The translations under genes and the position numbers were made by a program. Of a stretch of DNA of 64,000 nucleotides, positions 48,485 to 60,352 are shown in pieces; within the stretch, counting starts at the first letter, position 1, and every line of letters starts with the position of its first letter. Below the pieces are notes generated by a model. The model was not told the origin of the DNA and made no database searches. It saw nothing but the letters and a program-made list of their open reading frames with translations. The DNA is from Gnetum montanum (Eukaryota; Streptophyta; Gnetopsida; Gnetales; Gnetaceae). The stretch covers positions 154,243 through 218,242 of the forward strand of contig MNCI01002752.1 in the NCBI GenBank assembly GCA_015680685.1, in the 5' to 3' direction.

Positions 48485-49968
48485 ATTGTGAATGGAAAGG
48501 AACAATGATGTGAAAGTGAATGGTGATATGACCCTAAATAAATAGCTCTCTTTTTGGAGATCTAGCTCAAACTCAAGTCTTAGGACATGGTTATACCAAT
48601 CATTAGCAAGTAATTATGAAACCTAGAAGATGGTGAGTCAGCATGAATACATGGATGGTATATGTAACACGATGTCATATAACATGGGTATGTGTATGAA
48701 TGTCTAATGTTCCATGTAAAAAAATAAAGAAGCACATGTATTACCAATAATTCAACTTTCCACCATTTGAAATTTGAAATGATGGACCAATGTTAACATT
48801 GCCTTAAGTGATAAAGGTCAAATTATTAATTTTGAAAACTATGCTAAAAGGTTTAACATATTTTCGTTAAGATGCTATGTTTGTTATTATTTATGTTCAT
48901 TGAGATTCCCTTGGATTCATCAAAAAAAGCAGTTTTATAATTCTTCTTATAGAATTTTTTAAAAACTCATAATTTAGCATTACCTATTGGAATTGAACTT
49001 GTGACCTAAGGTTCCCAAGCTAAGGCTCATTTGTACTTTTTGAGGCTAATAGGCCTTGTTAGTATTTTGACTTTTAGCTTTCGAAAGCTTTATAAAATGT
49101 AGTGAAATTGAAACTAAAAGCTTATATATATATATATATATATATATATTCTTTTGAAAGATATATTAATATTGTTTATTTATCCTTTTGGAAACCTATA
49201 AATGCTTTTAAAAACTATATATATTACAATGAATTTGTAGTTCTAAAATCCCATATTCATTCAATGAATACACCTTACAAAAGCCTCATTTATATAATGG
49301 TTTCATGTTCTAGAAGCTAAAAGCCAAGACATATAGTTTCACTCAAAATACTTTGACTATAGTTACACCCTAAGACATATAGCCAACATAATATATTAAA
49401 AGAATTATAGAGGAATATAACAATGGTAGAAGTGTGACTTGAATTGACAACCTTTTGCTTAACAAGACAATAAGCTCATCGCTTGAGCCATGAAAAATAA
49501 TTTTTCCTTCTTGTATTTGATTGAATTCTTTCTTCTCATATCTTTTTTGGTCTTCCTCATAGTTTTTGAGAATTGATGTGGAAACCTTTTTATGAAAGGT
49601 TCATCATATAATCTTCTTTAAATTTGAACAATGCATCTATGATGTCATTTCTTTGGCTTATTGGTAAGGTTTTTGATGAAACATCATATATCCTATATTT
49701 GAAAATTCATGGCTAAGGTAATGTTTTGTTGGGAAATGCTAACAGAGCCATTATCTTGGAATTGATGAATAATGAAAATCACAATCCATTGGTTGTGAGG
49801 TCTTCTAGTCAATCCTCACCTATGAATATGCACATTGGGATGGTAGCAAGGTCAGTGATAATCCATAGTAGCTAAACTTTGTTAGTTTCATTTCTCATTT
49901 TTTGTAATAGTCAAGAAGTACCCAGAACATGTGATTGAGTTAGTTTTCTAGAGTCTTTACTTGGGTAG
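48485..49968. other. Unassigned intergenic DNA
   Basis: No gene seen. It contains a TA microsatellite at about 49123-49149 and a SINE-like copy at 49361-49495. Other sequence is AT-rich without recognisable coding. Confidence 0.5.
49361..49495 (-). repeat. SINE-like repeat, copy 3 (reverse, best preserved)
   Basis: In reverse it reads ATGGCTCAAGCGATGAGC (A box) near 49492, a B-box-like ATTCAAGTCACACTT about 45 bp later, then a short body ending ATATGTTGGCTATATG-like and GTCTTAGGGTGTAACT. The layout matches a tRNA-derived SINE. Copies 1 and 2 share all segments. Confidence 0.5.
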
Positions 49969-50827
49969 TGATGAGTCCTGATATTGGACCTGCAATATCA
50001 GGCCCTTGTTGTCAGACTCGCAATATTGGGTCCTCAATATTGGATACGCGATATCGGAGTGGCTGAAGCGATATCGGGCATGCGATGTCAGAACTTGTCT
50101 CGTCGCCTATAAATAAGAGACAAGGGCACTTGATTTCATAATTATTTTTCTTAGTCCCTTAGTCAAAATCTTGTAGTTTTCCCTTACCATAGTTAGAATT
50201 ATTTCTAAGTGTTTGTAGTAGGAGTCATAGAGTGAATATATCTTTATTTGAGCATTGTGTACCTGAGCATACCTTGTGACCAGAAATAAAGACGAACTTT
50301 ATGATAAACCTTGCAACATTTAGAATAGCTTAATTATTACATTTCCTATTATTTACTATTATTTGATGCTTTCAATAGTTAATTGATGTTATTTCTATTG
50401 AATTCTTCATTATTACTTATTAATGAATTAGCACACTCAGCACAACCACTTTCAGCATACGTGGGAACACTTGGTAACCTAGTAACAGCTAGCGTTTGGT
50501 AATCCCAGTAGTGTTACACTGGTTCAAGATGTGTCGAGAGAGTGTTAGGACTAATTAGAGCCTATTTGATTTGTTAAATCAAATTAGTTACTCCATTATT
50601 TCATTTCTCCATGTTAAGCACTAGGAACATAAAACATAAAAAACATAAAATACCTCAAGTTTACTTAACCATAAAATTGTGCCTTACAAGTGAGCTTGGG
50701 AAGATAGTGCGCATAACCCATTCTTGTTCTGTGTAAGCGCGTAAGCACTTAATCCCTGGAGTTTGATTGAATCACACATGAACACATATTTGTATGGTTG
50801 GACGTAGGGGTACCTCATCACTCATCA
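49969..50827 (+). repeat. 5' LTR of element F (859 bp), longest promoter array
   Basis: TGATGAGTCCTG to CACTCATCA. Eight cores start at 49981, 49995, 50009, 50023, 50037, 50051, 50071 and 50085 (14 x5, 20, 14), then TATAAATA at 50108 and AATAAAGACGAAC near 50284. Confidence 0.92.
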
Positions 50828-50828
50828 T

Positions 50829-50846
50829 TGGCATCATTACCAGGGA
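50829..50846 (+). other. Primer binding site of element F
   Basis: TGGCATCATTACCAGGGA, one base after the LTR; decayed match to the tRNA-Asp complement. Confidence 0.75.
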
Positions 50847-50965
50847 TTTTTTTTGTTTGTGCACTGATTAGAACTTAGGAAATCCTTCCATAATTGGAAT
50901 GAACCCTTAGGGTTAATTATCCTACAATCATTGAAAAGAGAGTATTGCACACTGAATAATCAATC

Positions 50966-53400
50966 ATGTCTCCTTCTTCTTATGAGAGTGCTTCACCGCC
51001 TAGGTCTGACACCATGAACAATCAGAGGCAAAGTGTACAAGATAATCCACCAGTACCCCAACAGTTTTGCTTGGTATACACTCATCCTGATGAGTATATA
51101 GTAGACTTTATGCTCCACCAGGATGAGCAACTACGTTGGCATGATTTAGAAGGTAACATAGTGTTACCTCTTAATCGCTCAATCCCAAGCATGCTTCTTC
51201 GTGCTTTCACACAAATTGGTATGCAACACTTACAATTGGAGTACGTTGTACACAAACAAGATTTGAGAGATTATCAACCCATGCAACCACAATGTCAAAG
51301 GAACCTACAATAGGAGAGACATTACAAATCTATGAAGGGGAAGTGATCTCAAGATGTCCCATATGTCCTAAGTGAGAATAAGGGTGGTGAACCTACCTTG
51401 GGAGGTTTTCCACAAAAAAATGTTCCTCTCGTTGACTTCAGTCAAGGAGTTGTGTATCAGAATCTTCACTTAACTATTCATAACCTAGGTTCTAATACCA
51501 ACGAACACAAAGGATCTGAAAAACGAACATGAACATGTGACAATGACAAACATTCTGATCATAACCACGACCAAGGTCACAACCACCAAAGAGAAAGTGA
51601 TAGGCATTGTCATGGTGCCAGTCCTCCTTCCTCTTCACCTTCATCAGCTCCTTCCACCTCTCCTTTGGGATCTAAACATAGTCGCAAAGGAAAATACCAT
51701 GAGGACAATGGTAAGTGAAGCTGAGATCATAGAAAAAACAATCGAGAAAGGGGATGAGGGCATTCCAGGGAAACAAATCACGAAAGAAGGGAGAGTAGGC
51801 AACAACATAGGCATCATAGACACCATAGACAATATAATCATGATGAACCCCTACGTGCCACCCAAAGTATGTTAGCTGTAACAGAGGCCATTAGGATTCC
51901 AACAAGGCACCAGAAGGATAGTAGGATCAAAAGACTAGACATGAACGACATCCCATGATTTGAAGGGAGATACAATGCTGATCCTCAAAACCATCTACAA
52001 AAATTTCATGATGCATGTGCCTTGCAAAATATAGAAAAAAAGTGGCAAAAACTAAAGTTGTTTCCATGGACATTGATCAAGGAAGCAGAAAGTTGGTATT
52101 GGTCCTTAGAACTGGAATCCATTCATCAATGGAGTACCATGTTAGAGCTATTCAATGATAAGTATCAAATGTACTCTTGAGTGTCCAACTTGCGTAAGAA
52201 AATCCAAGGATGGAAACAAGGAGGACACGAACACTTGGATGCTACCATAGGCCGATATTATGCATTATTACATTGTTGCCTTAGCCATGGTTACTTGCAA
52301 AGGAAACAACTACGCCATCTTGTAGATGGGCTTAGGTACGAAACATGAAGAACCCTTGGGACTTATTCCCAAGGAAGGCTATCTGAGCTCAAATCCCATC
52401 AAACACAAAGATTGTTGGAGCAAGTTTCCAAGGATGAAGGTGAGTTAAGGAAAAGAGAAAGTGCATAGGAATACAATAGAGATCCTTCCCTCTAAAAGAA
52501 GGAAGTTAGATTTTGTGAAGATGAAGAAGAGTCACCACTCAAAGAGATGGTGAATATGAAGACTTTGTCCATTCAAAAATTTTCATCAGAAGTATCGGCA
52601 AAGGTAGATCAAACGTGGAACTCCCTAGATGATAAATTTCAAACCATTCTAAGAATAGTCGAGGAGTCTAGAGAGCAAAGTAGTGATCAAGAGAGAAGAA
52701 AAAAGAAAGAAGTTGAGTCTGCATGTAACAAAGGTAAGGGCAAAGTTGCCATCATTGAAGAGGTTGTGGATTTATACATAGACAATGATGACGAATGTCA
52801 GATATGCCAATATGACCATCCTAAAGGATGTTGCCTAGTAGTGTCACATCTACAAGAGTTTGGGGTGTATGCACTAAACCCATGATTAAACAAATGGAAA
52901 ACACCTCAAAGGTTACCTTATCCTTAAGGTAACCCAAGGCAGTTCCACCAACTCTTGACATATTATCCAAGTGGAGCTCCACCACAACCAAATGAACAGT
53001 ATCAACAATGGCAACACCCATAATCATGGGAAATGCCATTACCACATCAACAATACCCTTACCGTCAACCTGACCCATACGGGTACTATGTTCAATAGCT
53101 GATCTCTCCACGTGACTCCACTAATCAGGTCACTCCTTAGCCTCACTACCGGATCCACGAGTACTATAGAACCCCTTCTCCTAGGAGTGATGTTCCACAA
53201 ACATACTATCCTTCTCATTCGACTGTACCTTTTCCACCCTTAGCTCCATTACCACTTGCTCCAAGTATGTAGGGTGAGCTTCCTGCCTAGTTGTAGCAAC
53301 ATAATGCTACAAGGGCTGTCAATCCTCAACCTACTATTGGTTTGGACAACTGATAAAAAAAAGACATTTCTTTAGAACCAACAATACAACCAAGTTCTTA
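50966..53400 (+). pseudogene. gag of element F
   Basis: ATG 50966 (MSPSSYESASPPR). N-terminal part with HQDEQLRWHDLEGN, stop at 51311. A Ser/His-rich linker follows, then the capsid-type domain about 51930-52400 (FEGRYNADPQNHLQ, WQKLKLFPWTLIKEAESWY). A Lys/Glu-rich segment (52547-52790) leads to the complete knuckle-like motif CQICQYDHPKGCC at 52796-52834 (C-x2-C-x3-H-x4-C). The tail is Gln/Pro/Tyr-rich. It is in scattered frames with several stops. Confidence 0.82.
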
Positions 53401-53409
53401 CAATCACAA

Positions 53410-56400
53410 GTGGCTGATTCTCCAAACACCTCACCATCATTTGAATATTTGAAGCTTCATTTGAACCAAAAATTGCACCCAATGCACACGGTCATGTTGA
53501 CTCATGCCATTACTGATTGGATTAAACTTGGCCATCTTCCTAGGAAATTCTCTGATCCTGAAAGTCCTCTTATATATTTGCAAATCGCTAGGAATGAGCT
53601 TTGCAAAGTTGTTTTAGATTTAGGATCTCGTATTAACTTAATCTCTTAAGAAATGTACAAAGCCTGGAACCTACCTCCACTAAAAAAGAGTAACATTCAT
53701 TTAGAGTTGGCTGACCAGTCCATCACTGTCCCATTAGGACTAGTGAAGGACATTGTCACCACTGTTTGTGGGTGGTCGTATCTAACTAACTTCCTAGTGA
53801 TTAAAGTTAACAACTGTAAGGGAAACTTCCTATCATAATGGAAAGAACATGGCTAAGTACGATTGATGCGTGCCTAGGCATACATGATCTTTCCCTAGAA
53901 ATATCAAAGGAAAATATGTTTAGAAAGATCGAGAAGAAGAAAGTTCCATGCATCACATACAATGAAACAGGATGCAACTGTGTGCAAAATGCATAGTTTG
54001 TACAATGCTTAACATTGTCTGCATGCAACCAGTGTGCACAAGTGACTAACATACAAAGATGCCTATATGCAGCAGCCACAAGATAGTAAGGCACCTAGTG
54101 GCTGATAGTCGACCAAGAAAGAAATTCAACTTTATGCATGGAACCAACCGAGAGCTTGACTTGTGCCTATATTGATAGCATAGATACATTAGAGCAAGTC
54201 CATCACCAACTTCCAAGTCCTAACATCAAAAATATCAATTGGGGGAATTTGGAAATCCCTGACGAGTTTAAGCAAGAGCTCCTTGAGTTAAAATTATTGC
54301 CCACTAGTATGGAGTACACATTTCTCAAGAATGAAAAATCGATAAGCATTAATGCTAAGCTCACTCAACAAAAAGAAAGACTGCTGAAGATGGTAAACAA
54401 ATGGTTGAAAGCCTTTGCTTGGTCATATCCCAACTTAACCGGAATAGATCCTAGGATATGTCAACATAGAATTTACATTGATCCCTCCATGAAGCCTTGA
54501 TCACAACTGTAAAGGCAATTGAACCCAAAGCTTAAGCAGGTGGTTAAAGAAGAAATTGAACAACTTCTAAAAGCCAGGTTCATCTACCCCATTGCTGATA
54601 GTGAATGGGTTAGCCCATTAGTCATTGTGCCTAAAAGTAAGGTAAATGAAGGGTGTGTATAGACTTTAGGCTATTAAACATGGAAACATTTAAAGACCAT
54701 TTCCCATTTCCATTCATCGACCAAGTCCTAGATACCATTGTAGGGCATTGCTACTATAGTTTTCTGGATGGTTATAGTGGATACAATCAAATTAAAATAG
54801 CACTAGAAGACCAAGCCAAGACTACATTCACAAGTCCTTTGGGAACATTTGCATATAGGCAGATGTTATTTGGCTTGTGCAGTGCCCCAGCAACATTTCA
54901 ACGCCTGGTTCTTACTATATTCCAGTAGCAAATTGGAAATGATATGGAGATCTTTATGGATGATTTCTCCACCTACCAAGTGGAATTCAAACAAGCATTG
55001 GACCAATTAGAGCAAGTACTAAAATGATGTGTTGAAACCAACTTAAGGCTCAATTGAAAAAAAAGACATTTAATGGTCCAAGAAGGCGTTGTATTAGGGC
55101 ATAAGATTTCACAAATAGGGATAGAGGTAGATCCTGAAAAGATTAAAGTTATTCAAAGAATCACTCATCAACCTGAAACTGTAAAAGATATTCGATCATT
55201 CCTTGGATATATTGGCTATTATAGATGCTTCATTGAGAACTTTTCAAAGATTCCAAAACCATTGGTAGAATTAACAAAGAAGGACATACCCTTTGAATGG
55301 ACCAGGGAGTGTGAGCTAGCTTTCCAAACCTTGAAGTAAAATCTCATAGAAACACCCATTCTACAAGCTCCTACTAGTCCAAACCATTCCATATAATGAC
55401 TGATGCATCTAATTTTGCTTTAGGAGCTATACTTACATAGTTAGATGACCAAAAACATCCCTATTACATTCACTGTGCAAGTCAAAGTATTGCTGGTGCA
55501 CAACTCAACTACACCACAATAGAAAAAGAGTTAATGGTTGTGGTGTTTACATTAGAGAAATTTAGGCACTATGTATTGGGCTATAAGATATTTGTAAACA
55601 TGGATCATAGTGCAATACAGTTCCTAATGAATAAACCAATGGTGAGCCCTCGCGTCATACAATGGCTCATGATCTTACAAGAGTTCAATCTTATGATGAT
55701 CAATTGTAAAGCACCGAGAATGTTGTTGCTGATCATTTATCTTAGTTATGATGGGACAACAAAGAGGATAAATATCTAATTTCTAACCACTTCCTTGATG
55801 AACTCCTCTTTGCAGGTGTAATAAAAAATTAATTAACCACATAGACAAATTGGTATAGTAGCATTCTTACCTATCTTCTCACACATGAAACACCACAAGG
55901 GCTAGACATTAAAAAAACAATAGTTTCTTTACCAAGCCAAATATTTCATGGAAATAAACAAATAACTTTATAAGGTATGTTCCGATGGTGTGTTCCTGAT
56001 GTAGATAAATTGCAAGTTCTCTAAGATGCTCATAAGGGCCCTTGTGGGGGTCATTACGTTGGGAGACGAACAACCATTAAAATCTTATTTGTAGGATATT
56101 ATTGGCCTACATTGTTCCAGGATGCTCATCATTTCGTCCAATCTTGTGAGCACTACCAACATGATGGGGGAATGACTGCTAGAATTGAGGGTCCACAACA
56201 ATGGATTTAACCTTTAGAACCCTTTGACATATGGGGTATTGATTTTATTGGGCCTATCACACCAATGTCCAATGAAAAAGCCTACATTGTTATTGTTGTT
56301 GACTATTTTACAAAGCGGGAAGAAGCAGCCACTATTATTGACTATACATTATCTACCATTGCATGATTTGTTCAACAAAAAATTGTAAACAGGTTTGGCA

Positions 56401-57060
56401 TGCCTCGTGTACTTATTTTTGATAATGGTACACATTTTACAGGTGCAACCTTTCAAAAATTAATGCAACGCTTAGGAGTTGAGCATAAGCTAACTACACC
56501 ATATCATCCTTAAGCGAATGGTCAAGCTGAGGTCACTAATAGGGAGATCACAAAAATATTGACACGAACCATTAGCAAATATAGGTGAGACTAGAGCACC
56601 AAACTGAACGATGCTCTTTGGGCATACCGCTTCACATGAAAACTCCCTATAGGCTATTCTCCCTATGAGTTAGTGTACGGTAAACTTCCAACACTTCCTA
56701 TCCAAACTGAGCTCTATACACTATCTACAGCATGTGACCTTAAACTTGACCTCAATCTAGCATAGAAAAAATTGTTGATGAACCTTAACTTGCTAGATGA
56801 AAATCGATTAGCCACCTTGTCATCCAACAAATTGCAGAAGGCCTTCAACAAACAATATCATGACCTGAAAATTAGAAAAGTAACATACCAACCAGGAGAT
56901 AAGGTTCTTTATTGGAATCCTGCACATGTGCCACAATGAACTAAATTTCAAACACTATGGGAAGGGCCTTATATCATTCATGAAACTTTTCCTTCAGGGG
57001 CCATGATGATCTATAAACCTAAAAGCCTAGATAGAAAATTTTTAGTCAACATCTAGCAAA
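53410..57060 (+). pseudogene. pol of element F: protease, RT, RNase H, integrase
   Basis: Protease: VVLDLGSRINLIS, with the catalytic triplet changed from Asp-Ser-Gly to Asp-Leu-Gly (53617-53625), a single C-to-T change. RT about 54225-55339: MCIDFRLLN, LDGYSGYNQI, FGLCSAPATFQ, FMDD intact at 54953-54964, IRSFLGYIGYYR. RNase H 55395-55780: MTDASNFALG, EKELMVVVF, NMDHSA. Integrase 55800-57050: zinc finger with the last Cys changed to Tyr (SCEHYQ near 56145), catalytic Asp 56241, Asp 56421, Glu 56529 (DD35E spacing), end GPYIIHETFPSGAMMIYKPK. Numerous stops and a frameshift near 54640. Confidence 0.9.
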
Positions 57061-59075
57061 CCAAAACTTTTCATGTGCCTAAAACAGTCAATATTAACAC
57101 TACCTCCATTTATGAACAATCCCACTCATTATTTCGAATCTCCTCCTTCTCACTTAGTCGTGGGGGAGATGGCCACCAATGCTAGTCATTCTAAGCCCTC
57201 AGTTTCTTTTATCTTTTTTTTTTTTTACACATTTTTCATATTTACTTATTTTTTTTTACACCATCATTAACATTTTTACCATTTCTTTCTCTACTACATT
57301 TTGCTTCATTTACTCTCACTCGTCATATAATAAGTATTCATGATGGTGGATTGTACTATAATAGTGTTGATTGCTAATGTTTGGTTTTTACCTTTGACTT
57401 TCAATGTTGATGCTAAGATATGGTTTCTTTTGATAAAATAGGCAATGAGTCCACGTCATCCATTCAACTCTATGGTCTTCCTTTGTTTTGGAACTGTACT
57501 ATCCCTTTTTCTACACAAACCTATTAATGAATTGGTGGCTTGGTATTCTTCAAATCAAGGAAAGATTCAAATGGATTGAAAAGGGTGTGACTTTAAGGGG
57601 ATTCAACACATTTGTGCTGGATATTCTCATGGGTACTTGGATGTTTTTCATAGGTTTTCTGCCATTCCACTATTGACCAATATAAGGAAGTTGACTAAAT
57701 CAACTAAGTCTTTGCATGGTATGGTTCTCATGCCAAAAAAAAAAAAAAACTGGTGGGATTTCAAAGCATACCCCTTAGACATAATAAAGAAACATGGGCT
57801 ACAAGCACTGGTTATGGCACTAGAAAGACATGTTACTCATGCCTGAAGGTTCCCTTTAACTAAGGCCCTTTCTCACTTCCTGCTCCTCTATCTTTCTCTT
57901 GTTGGAATGGTGGTGGCTCTATGGATGCATTCTTGTTGCTTCAGGAGGATAGGTTGGTCAAGTGTGTTGATGTGAGGTCACTAGATGTGCTTAGTTCTAA
58001 TCTGGATTTGGAATGAATTCTAGTAAGTCACTTTAACTACAAAATACACAAGGGACTTTACACAACCTTGATTTTGGGATTCCGTTCCATTCTCTATTCT
58101 CTTTCCATATTGCTTCTCGTATTCTACCTCATTTTTGATGTTATGATTAGTCTATATCTTAGTTGAGGCATTGTTATTCTTTGGTAAACTCTTGTGGGTA
58201 AGTTCTTAGCCATTGTTTCCATATGTCATTCCTAGGGCCTATGGACTCTTTGGTTTGTGGGTTTGTCAAGGCATAAAGGGCATGAGCCTACTTTGGGGAG
58301 GGTCCACTGGCATTCCTTTTTGGTGCACTTGTTAGGTTCTTTCCCTAAACATTTCTTGCAATCAACTATTTCTCGTTTCACCCCATCCATGACATCCATT
58401 TTTTTTTTGTTTTATTGGCTTCATCGTTGTTATTTCTCTCATATTTCTTGTTCTTTCATTTTCCACCCTACTGCTACCAGAGGTTCACTCTTAGTCGTGG
58501 GGGCCTGCTACAAGTTTTTCCATTTCATTACTTATATCACCCCTACACCTTGGGTAGTTATCAGTTACAAACCTCTAACCCAGTATTTACCATACCCACA
58601 ACCTAGCTAATGTGTTTCATATTGAGGCAAGGTATTAATTACATTATATCTTATCTATCCTTGCTAATTCGTGATTGTGTTGTGTGTGCAGATGGTGATC
58701 ACATGAACAATGGATTGGGATAGGAGGGAGCACTCAAGATGGACTGGAGTTGGAGCATTTATGCAAGGAACAAGCTTGATCATGTGGCTATGGATGAACA
58801 ATGATGTGCACATTTTTGACATTGGTAGCAACACACCTCATTTTTTTTCTCTTTCTCTTCAAGTTGTCAAATGAGGATCTGGATGTCATTTATGTACAGT
58901 GTTCACCATAATGGTTATGAACACCAATGCTGTAATATGTTTGTCAATTCAATCACCAGGCATTTTAATTCTATCATTCCATGTCACCGTCAGTTGTTGT
59001 TCAGTCAATAATCTCATACCTTCCCAATATTTTGTAAAGAACTCAAGGACGAGTTTTCATTCAATCATGGGGGTA
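57061..59075 (+). mobile_element. Post-integrase non-coding block of element F
   Basis: Internal purine tract GTCGTGGGGGAGATGG near 57157, T-rich stretch 57205-57300, the island at 57587-57606 (GTGACTTTAAGGGGATTC), GCACTAGAAAGACATGTTAC near 57819, and GAGCCTACTTTGGGGAGGGT near 58284. GTGTGTGCAGATGGTGATC near 58684 keeps the splice acceptor and ATG of ORF2, but after about 50 codons no ORF2 similarity remains. A second purine tract with the LTR border is at 59065-59075. Confidence 0.6.
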
Positions 59076-59364
59076 TGATGAGTCCTGATATTAGACCCTC
59101 GATATCAGAGTGGCCGAAGTGATATCAAGCATGTGATGTCGAAACTAGTCTCATCACCTATAAAAAAGAGATAAGGGCACTTGATTTTGTGATGAGTTTT
59201 CTTAGTCCCTTAGCCAAACTCTTGTAGTTTTTCCTTTCCAGAGTTAGAATTATTTCTAAGTGTCCGTAGTAGGAGTCATAGAGTGAACAGATCTTTATTC
59301 AAGCATTGTGTACTTAAGCACACCTTGTGACTAGAAATAAAGACAAACTTTATGATAAACCTTG
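59076..59364 (+). repeat. 3' LTR of element F, left part
   Basis: TGATGAGTCCTG start as in the 5' LTR, but only four cores (59088, 59102, 59122, 59136; steps 14, 20, 14) before TATAAAAA at 59159. The 56 bp holding four further cores in the 5' LTR are absent. It is cut by the start of G. Confidence 0.88.
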
Positions 59365-60215
59365 TGATGAATCATGATTCATTAGGCTCCAATATCGGAC
59401 CCACGATATTGGGTACGTGATATCACGGCTTTGTTAGCGATATCAAATACACGATATCGTGACTCCTGTGTAGGCCTATAAATATACATGTAGGTGCACG
59501 GAGTGAAAAGGCAGTTCAGTTAGAAGTTAGTTTTCATTTTTAGTTCTTCTCAACCCTTTCTCCCAGTGCATGCCTACAGTGTGATGATTGTAATTGTATG
59601 GCACCTTTATTTAAGTGTGACCTACTTGGACACACACATGACCAGAAATAAAGATCGAGATTACTTCATCATTGCAACATTCACTTAGTTTAATTATTTA
59701 ATTGTTATTTATTGCTTTCTTAATTAATACTTCTTTACCCTCAACTCCTATCCCTGTTATTCAACATCGAATAAGTACAACTTAATCGCGAGCATTTAAG
59801 TGTGACTACTTGGTATCCCAGTAGTGTACCTAGGATATGTGCTTGGTAATCCCAGTAGTAGTCGTACAAGAGGTCCAAGATGTGTATGGATGATTAAGTA
59901 ACAGATGCTCATCGCACTTAGGGTAGTTTAGATTCTCTTCCCCCTATGTCCTATTAGCTTTTTCTCCTAGCTTAATTAAAGTTATTTTCTATTGCCTCTA
60001 GGAGTAGCACTAGTTTAGGACTACATCATACACCTCACTCTAGACTAAACCATACGTGAAAAAGCAAATACTAGTCCATATGGGAAGACAATGAACTGTG
60101 ATCAACGGGTAACTATCTAGATACCACAACTAGCCTATCTACAGAGTTTGACTGGATCGTGCATGAAACGCTCGTATTCATATGGTTGAGTGTCGGGGTA
60201 CCTTGCGACTCATCA
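59365..60215 (+). repeat. 5' LTR of element G (851 bp)
   Basis: TGATGAATC to GACTCATCA. Five cores start at 59392, 59406, 59420, 59440 and 59454 (14,14,20,14); TATAAATA at 59477. AATAAAGATCGAGATT near 59647. Its body is closest to the LTRs of C. Confidence 0.92.
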
Positions 60216-60216
60216 T

Positions 60217-60234
60217 TGGTGCCATTTCCAGGGA
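60217..60234 (+). other. Primer binding site of element G
   Basis: TGGTGCCATTTCCAGGGA, a decayed tRNA-Asp-type site one base after the LTR. Confidence 0.75.
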
Positions 60235-60352
60235 CGATGTTAGTTATTTAGACTAGTTATATCATACAAGATCACTATAACAAGTATTAACAATATATCC
60301 TTTAGAAAAGAAATTAAATTCAATTCAATTAAGTCACACACCACTCACAACA

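Larger units (their letters stand above)
49969..59364 (+). mobile_element. Element F: gag-pol Athila-like retrotransposon, 3' LTR interrupted by G
   Basis: 5' LTR 49969-50827, primer site, gag, pol, non-coding block, polypurine tract (TCATGGGGGTA at 59065-59075), 3' LTR from 59076, cut at 59364 by element G. The left flank GGTAG (49964-49968) would be its target duplication; the right copy lies beyond the window. Gag and pol are decayed but all catalytic positions of RT and integrase remain. It is a sister copy of B. Confidence 0.9.

Noticed and set aside
49123-49149. TA run as an origin or matrix attachment site
   Set aside because: A simple microsatellite; nothing supports a function.
58257-58610. 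117-codon ORF in the non-coding block of F
   Set aside because: The frame is not kept in the matching block of B or C although the DNA islands are; probably chance.
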